DNA of 64,000 nt from Acanthopleura granulata (Eukaryota > Mollusca > Polyplacophora > Chitonida > Chitonidae), in the NCBI GenBank assembly GCA_016165875.1, contig JABBOT010000022.1:771333-835332 (forward strand), in the 5' to 3' direction. Position numbers and translations under genes: made by a program. Each line of letters begins with the position of its first letter. Within the stretch, counting starts at the first letter, position 1. The notes below the pieces were generated by a model. The model was not told where the DNA came from. It worked only from the letters and a program-made list of their open reading frames with translations, and made no database searches. This document shows, piece after piece, positions 57,891 to 64,000 of the stretch.

Positions 57891-60414
57891 GTGTGTATAA
57901 ATAGTGTCCAACAAACAATTTTGCCGAAATATATGCTAATATCATGGTAATAAAGGAAATCGAAATCTCCTTAATTAATGATAGACAGGGACGTTATCGT
58001 GAATATCTGGCGACAATCAGTCCGCCTGTTGCTGTCCTCATATAGGATTTTGAGGGTAAAGTTTCACGCCCTTGTGCATTTTTGTATACACGTTTTTGTT
58101 ACAGATACAAAATGAAGAAACTCAAGGGTGTACAATGTTGCTGTTTAAATTTTCGCTGATTCCAAGTTAAAATCATTTATGAAGTGTGTGGTTTGCAATC
58201 CACAAAGCTATACAGCTATACAGTCAGAGGACCTCCCTGTAAACTCCTTGAAGTAATGGTATATAAAATATATCAACCTTGGCTGGATTTTAAGTAAACT
58301 ACCAACTGTACTGAACTTTTCCTTATACGAAAACTATAACGCTTTTAGCTTCAACTGTCCCACCTTCACAGGAAAAGGGACACTTTCAATTCTAATATTT
58401 GTAAGAGTATCAGTAATCCGAGAAGAAAACGACTAAAGGGAAAGAATAAACAAATATGAAAGTGTTGTGAGTAAAAAGACAATTAAGAACAACATCTGAA
58501 AATACCTTGACTGATATTTTACGATTTTTTACAACCTGTACTCAAATATTTGAGTGACGACACGCCTACATTTTTCTGGCCTAAAGCAGAACTTTAATGT
58601 GAGTTTTATTATACACATTACACACATTTGCACACATTACAGGAGTACGGTTCACAGAAACTTTTTGCAACCACTTAGGTTTGGTGAAAAAGTGACTTTC
58701 ACGAGCAAAGTCACTTGCAGTAAAAACTGTGATAGAATTACGTCACAACACAAAAACATATTTATCCATGCAAACCACGAAATAGATTTTCAATAAAAAC
58801 GAGCGACGATAAGCTCACTCCACGTGTGATTGTGCAACAGAAATGGAGCTGTCAAAATGACTACACCTCACGGCACGAAGGCCTAATAAAAACAGTATTA
58901 AAATTCCAGTAAATAATATTAATAATGGACTCACGAGACGAAGACTGCGACCTTAACACTGCCTGGTTGCGTTTTAATAACACAATGCACAATCTAGAAC
59001 ACGAACATTCTGGCCCCTGTATCTGTAAGCATATCTACAACCCTGGTACTAGTTCCAGCAAGGAGGACCTAGAGGAAAACGCGTATTATATAAACGTAGT
59101 GGCTTCGAGAAAGACCTCTTGAACACAGTGCGGGCTATGGCGTATACACAGCTGAAGATTTAGATCAAATGCCTACCCGGTTGGCCTAACAATGGAAAGA
59201 TGCAATGTATTGACTACAAAAAAAACTACAGCACAGAGAGTAAAACCAGAGCACCCACCACAGTATGGAAGATGGCAAATGCGCACACGTTTCCGGTGAA
59301 ACCCGGTCTCTTGTCAATTTAGCTCAGTTAGGGTTTAATTCTTACTGTTCATGTAATTGTTTAGTAGGTGGAAATTTACACACCCCCTAGCACCATGATT
59401 TAAGCGGAAAGAAAAACAAGCATTACATTGGTGTTAAAAGCAATTTTTTCGACGTGACTGGTCTAGAACTACTCCAAGTGCCGTGTTTCCATCACATTTA
59501 ACACATGTATTCACAATAACACAAAAACAATAGACAGGGACCAGGCCTTGTGGATAGTTAGTCCACCAGCAGAATTCCACTTTATGCAGGAATACAAAGA
59601 GACGCGGGGAAAACACATTGCATGCTGTCTTTAACGGAAGAGCATTTATACCGAAAGACCCTGAATATGGCAAGTAACTATGGGGCCTTGTAGCAGTTGA
59701 TCAACCCCATGTGTTGAGGAAGGATTTCAGTTAATGTACCTAGATATTTCATGTTTTGTAAGAGCTAATGTATCAAAGATATTTCATTTAACCTATATAC
59801 ACATATTTTAGTTCTACGGTAGCTTTCATTGAACGTTGCATTATGTCTGTGCCTATTAGATACATGCTCTTACACAGTAAGCAAAATCCGCAACTTAAAC
59901 AATGCGATTAAGCCTATCTCTCTTCATCACATGTTGCCAATAGTATCGTAATGACAAGGTTTTATTTTCGGTTTCAGTTTGCTCGTTGACACCACTGATT
60001 CTTACTTCTGTGTAAGGAGTCCACAATTCTAATTATCGGTACGGCTTGGAGCCATAGCCGTTAACACAGAATGACGCAGGAGACAGCAAGGAGCAAGTTT
60101 CTGCTTGTTTATTTACAAATGTTGTCGGTCGTTGGGTGTCATTTTGTGATTCGTAGTCTTCTGAGTCGGTCTTAACTTCTGTGTGTTTTTTAACGATTTG
60201 TTATGTTTGTAGCATGTCCTCGGGTGGATTGGAAATAGCCTGTCTTCTCAGTGTGGCATTTCCCAGTAATTGTAAACAGCGATGATTGACCTCCATCTAC
60301 AAAGGCCCTGGTTCCCAGTTCCCAACTTTTACCATAGGTGTGGATTGTACGCCGTTGAATTGAATGGACTGTATAGTGTTATTATGTGTGCGGGTGGGGG
60401 TGGGGGTGGGGGCG
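57891..60414. other. No gene recognised
   Basis: Nothing identifiable apart from simple G-rich and A-rich tracts. Confidence 0.45.
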
Positions 60415-60555
60415 TGGTACCTAGTAGCGGATGGTCGTGGGTTTCCACCGGACTCTGTCCGGTTTCCTCTCACCATACTGCTGGCCGCCGTCGTAAAAGT
60501 GAAATATTCTTGAGAACGGCGTAAAACACCAATCAAATGAATGAATAAATAAATA
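60415..60555 (+). mobile_element. SINE family 1, 3' half
   Basis: GGATGGTCGTGGGTTTCC, CTGGCCGCCGTCGTAAAAG and AACACCAATCAAATGAATG. It follows a (G)n-rich tract. Confidence 0.75.
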
Positions 60556-60621
60556 GTGTTATTAAGTACCATGTGAATTTATCTATAAAGATGTTTTAGC
60601 CTGTATTCATTCTCAATGACG

Positions 60622-60896
60622 GGAGCCTCCGTGGCTCATTTGGTTAGCGCGCTAGCGCAGCACAATGACTTAGAAGCCTCTCACCAATGGGGTTGCCGTG
60701 AGTTCAAGTCCAGCTCATGCTGGCGTTCTATCGGGCCGTCCCTTGGAAGGTCTACCAGCAACCTGCAGATGGTCGTGGATTTCCCTAGGCTCTGCACACT
60801 TTCCTCCCACCATAATGCTGGCCGTCGTCGTGCAAGTGAAATATTCTTAAGCACTCCATAAAACACCAATGAAATAATTAAATAAATGAATAAATT
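60622..60896 (+). mobile_element. SINE family 1, full length
   Basis: GAGCCTCCGTGGCTCATTTG, GTTAGCGCGCTAGCGCAG, GAGTTCAAGTCCAGCTC and the AACACCAATGAAATAATTAA tail. It is the best full-length copy outside the duplication. Confidence 0.85.
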
Positions 60897-60898
60897 TT

Positions 60899-61800
60899 TT
60901 TACGTTAGGCCATAAATATTGCGACCAAGTTGTAAAGCTTGCAGTCATTTTATTTACGTCATCTTACGAGCATATTTACTCTCGGCCACATGGAAAGACT
61001 TTGTTGGATTGGAGAGGCTTTTCTGCTATACCTTAATTTTGTCATTTTCTGTACGTAGTACTTTGTGAGTTTGTGTTTCGCCGAGCATGTATCGTGCATA
61101 CATTTCACCCCAGTTTACCCTAAAAATCACTTTGTGTATATTTCCGAGGACTGAAACATGCATTGCCAGCTCGTCATCCCGGACGGTATTGTCAACGCTA
61201 TAGCCGGGAAGTTGGATAAATACCATCGTGTGAACCTTACCCATTACGGTTTGTCACTTACAGGACTGTCATCCTTATATTCGAGAATTCCCAAGAACTG
61301 TGGATTCTACATTTACGTGGACTGACTCGCCTTTGGATGCCTGAATAGTTCGTCCGCATTTGGACGCTGTCACCAGGTTTGAACTATATATATATTTTTG
61401 CAATTATCTGTATTGTTTGGTATATTATTGTCAGTTGTACTATTTGTCTATTTTGTTCAAATATATGTTTGGACGCTATCATGCATAAGAAACTATGCAT
61501 TTTTGTAATAGTCTGTATCGTGTTTTTTACATTATTGTCAGTATGTACTATTTGTCTATTTTGTTCAAATATATGTCTGGACGCTATCATGCATAAGAAA
61601 CTATGCATTTTTGTAATAGTTTGTATCGTGTTTTTTACATTGTTGTCAGTATGTACTATTTGTCTATTTTGTTCAGTTATACGTATTGATCTTACTTAAA
61701 CGCCTTTGTGCCACTTTTTTTGATTTTGTGTAAGGTCTATCCCTGTCTGAGAGTTGAACAAGCCATTTGTTTTTTATTCTTCCTCTCCGATAGCGGTACC
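60899..61800 (+). mobile_element. LTR-like repeat, 5' truncated by a SINE
   Basis: It begins ACGTTAGGCCATAAATATTG next to the SINE at 60622-60896 and continues through GGACGCTGTCACCAGG to CTGAGAGTTGAACAAGCC. It includes a 108-bp internal tandem repeat. Confidence 0.5.
61440..61680 (+). repeat. 108-bp tandem repeat inside the LTR-like element
   Basis: Just over two units, with GGACGCTATCATGCATAAG at 61471 and again at 61579. The period is a multiple of three, so it reads as an artificial hydrophobic ORF on both strands. Confidence 0.88.
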
Positions 61801-61939
61801 CTTGTACTGGTTTAACCCAGACAATGATAATATGGAACTGTAGCCTCCGAGTTCTGTAGCCTGCAAGTCCTACTGTGGAAGAAAACAGCATGTTTTGGCA
61901 GTTGTTTACATTATCAGGCGCTTAAGTAAATTTGGTCAT

Positions 61940-62147
61940 GCGCAAACCGGCGGATCATACAAGTACCTGGCCCACACTGAGCTACGGGTTCACTGAGTTC
62001 CACGGTTGATGGCATCAGAACGGGGGAGTTTTCCCATTGCAATTCATGCAGTCACACACCACGAGGAGAATAATCCCTGGTGGATGGTTGATCTTGGACA
62101 GAAGTTTCTTATCAATGAAGTCGTTATCTCGAACAGAGATGGCCTAC
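61940..62147 (+). pseudogene. Frameshifted F-type lectin (fucolectin/F5-8C-like) exon
   Basis: Three consecutive pieces lie in different frames: KPADHTSTW (from about 61943), VDGIRTGEFSHCNSCSHT (from about 62006) and EENNPWWMVDLGQKFLINEV ending in NRDGL (from about 62060). The exon ends at a GTAAGT donor. The order KPA..ST / DG..CSHT / NPWW-VDLG / NR matches F-type (FTP/eel-agglutinin) lectin domains. The second frame change sits at CGAGGAGAAT, and an earlier one lies near 61985-62005. The frame breaks indicate a pseudogene, unless the assembly is wrong here. Confidence 0.75.
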
Positions 62148-63649
62148 GTAAGTCAGCGAAGATCCATTTCCACTCGATGACACAATCCTCAACCATAACA
62201 TCTGTATCATACAACGGCATACAATTACAACGTTATGTTTCTGGGAGTACTGACATGTTTTGACGGCATATCTGGTGACAAATGTACCATTACAATCAAA
62301 TGACATTGTGACTTTCACCTTTGTTGTTGTGCCGTCTAGTGGTGCTTAGAGTTTAACAAACGTGACACAGAGCAACGTAGCATAGCGTTCCTTTCCAACT
62401 GCTCATCTACACGTCTAAGAAGTAGTAGCCCATACAGCATCACAGCTTAAACATGATTGGTGGGACGTCGCTGGTGAGCCACATTATCAATGTGGTCCAT
62501 AGAACCCACCATAAAGTCAAATCATTCGACTGTATTTAATGCGATGAAAAAAATTTAGAAAGAAAACTAAAGAGTCTCCATTTGCTATATCTCACCTGGA
62601 CTTGCGTCATTAAAAGACACACAATGGTTTCCTGTCACATTAACTTTACAGCACAAAGGATAGTTTCAATTTTGACATTGTAAATTATCCTTCAATACAT
62701 GAATAGCATTATATCGAAAGCTCCGTCATATGCCAGTTGCATATATCGCCTTGTGGCATTTGTTACAAACTGTGTGTTATTTGACGATTTCAATCAACCT
62801 TACAAGTCAGTTAGTACTGTAAAATGTAGTATGTCGATGATATTCTATTAAAGAACTGCACTCCATGATTCTTAAATTTTGTAGTGAGCACAGTTTTCCT
62901 GTAAGAAAAGACAGACGGGCTGTTGAGAATCTTATAATTAGTAAACTCCTTTATAATTGTGTCTAATTGCGCTTTACCCTGGGCTAGGGGAGATATGTTC
63001 TTCATTTTAAATGCTAAGGTTACGCTTGGCAAGCATAATACACGATTTGGATACCGATTTCAGTTATTTGCATAGAGCATTCATAAGCGACTTTACATCA
63101 CGACTGGAAACTGTTCCCGATCATAGTTCTTTCATGCTTGTTTAGGCATAAATTCGACATTGACATTATATACCCTCGTCGTTCCATGGTTGTTTTTGTT
63201 AAACGTTTGTTTTGACAACTGGTGTTGCGATTATTAACTAGGAACGCCTATTTCAGTTATATTTATACCATAAAGTTTGTAACTGAAATATGTCGCTCAA
63301 AGTGATCTCCCTTGAGTGGCAAGTGGACATTCACACTGTAATGGCATGTTATTTTGTATATTTCACTGACACCAATTATTCATGTTTTCATGTAATGCAA
63401 TGTTGTGACAAGTCCGAAGTTTACCCTCTTTATGTGGCTCTAATGGTATACCTGGTTCAACCATTTTCTCTCTGCGCTGAAGGACATTGGTTTAAATAGT
63501 ATGATTGTGAATGAGCAAGGAGTCATGTTTTCCGGCTTCGGTGGTGTCATTTTGGCAGGCGCATTCGTCTCAATCATTGGGACCTTGCGTTCGTTCAAAT
63601 TGCAACTTCCCTGTGTTCTTACACCAGCTGTGGGAGACGGGATAGAATG
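62148..63649. other. No gene recognised downstream of the lectin relic
   Basis: A following F-lectin exon was looked for and not seen. It includes the second copy of the low-similarity repeat (about 62785-63010). Confidence 0.4.
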
Positions 63650-63858
63650 GAGCTCAGTGGCTTACAGGCTAGCGAGCTACAGTGCTACAGTGACCCAAGG
63701 GTCTCTGAACAATGCTGTTGCTGTGCTTTGGCTGGTTGTGGAAAGGTCTGCCAGCAACCTGAAGATGGCTCTGTCAGGTTTCCGCGAACCATAATGCTGG
63801 CCGCCGTCGTACGAGTTAGATATTCTTGAGTGCGCCGTAACACCCCACTAAATAAACC
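63650..63858 (+). mobile_element. Degenerate SINE family 1
   Basis: GAGCTCAGTGGCTTACAGGC, then AGGTCTGCCAGCAACCTGAA and GCTGGCCGCCGTCGTACGAG. The head is diverged and the tail recognisable. Confidence 0.65.
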
Positions 63859-64000
63859 AGTTGTTAGTTGGATGTCTATGTAGTTTCTTCTGATTCCGAT
63901 GTTAACATTGATGTAACGTTTTAAGCAGTGATAGCCGAGCTCGCTGTAAAGGCTCTCTTTCCAAGCACGCTTTTCACAATTCCCGTCAATAGTCGGCTGA

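Noticed and set aside
61379..61699. 106-codon hydrophobic, Cys-rich ORF as a membrane protein
   Set aside because: It is generated by a 108-bp tandem repeat inside a non-coding LTR-like element and is open on both strands for that reason.
62825..62860. YVDD-like reverse-transcriptase motif
   Set aside because: The frame is closed by a TAG immediately before it and a TGA shortly after, and no other polymerase motifs are present.

Overview
The window is eukaryotic genomic DNA. It is intron-rich and GT-AG spliced, has no long uninterrupted ORFs, and is full of tRNA-derived SINEs. The organism is most likely a mollusc. The evidence is the two SINE families (one head reads GGCTCAGTCGGTTAGCG, with a tail ending in CACCAATCAAATAAATAAAT), the chitin-binding secreted protein, the relic fucose-binding-lectin exon, and the tandem multi-EGF membrane receptors. 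The species cannot be named from the sequence alone.

Layout. The dominant structure is a direct segmental duplication about 30.3 kb apart. Block A (position 1 to about 16.95 kb) matches block B (30,334 to about 46.72 kb) at roughly 95-98% by eye, with scattered indels. Each block holds two genes arranged tail to tail. The first is a + strand type I membrane protein made of 8-cysteine EGF-like modules, each encoded by its own phase 1-1 exon, followed by a transmembrane exon and a Tyr-rich cytoplasmic exon. The second is a - strand secreted protein with a CBM14 (peritrophin-A) chitin-binding domain followed by Cys-containing modules whose spacing resembles the C-terminal repeats of PCSK9. Copy B of the receptor is complete in the window: 8 exons, 343 codons, phases closing exactly. 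Copy A lacks its first two exons, which lie upstream of the window.

17-29 kb, between the copies: LTR-like repeat remnants, a decayed EGF exon (about 19.5 kb), a 37-bp minisatellite (20.35-20.7 kb), several SINEs, a few protein-like exons of an unrecognised gene (22.0-24.2 kb), and a 0.9-kb element with terminal inverted repeats (25.45-26.36 kb). 47-64 kb: mostly repeats and unassigned DNA, with a frameshifted F-type-lectin exon at 61.9-62.15 kb.

How the pieces may relate (inference): the receptor and the chitin-binding gene duplicated together. The differences between copies inside coding exons are mostly amino-acid-changing. They are concentrated in the first EGF module, the cytoplasmic tail and the chitin-binding face. 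The decayed EGF and F-lectin exons suggest the locus was once a larger array of EGF/lectin receptor genes. The distal duplication breakpoint appears to fall inside an LTR-like repeat.
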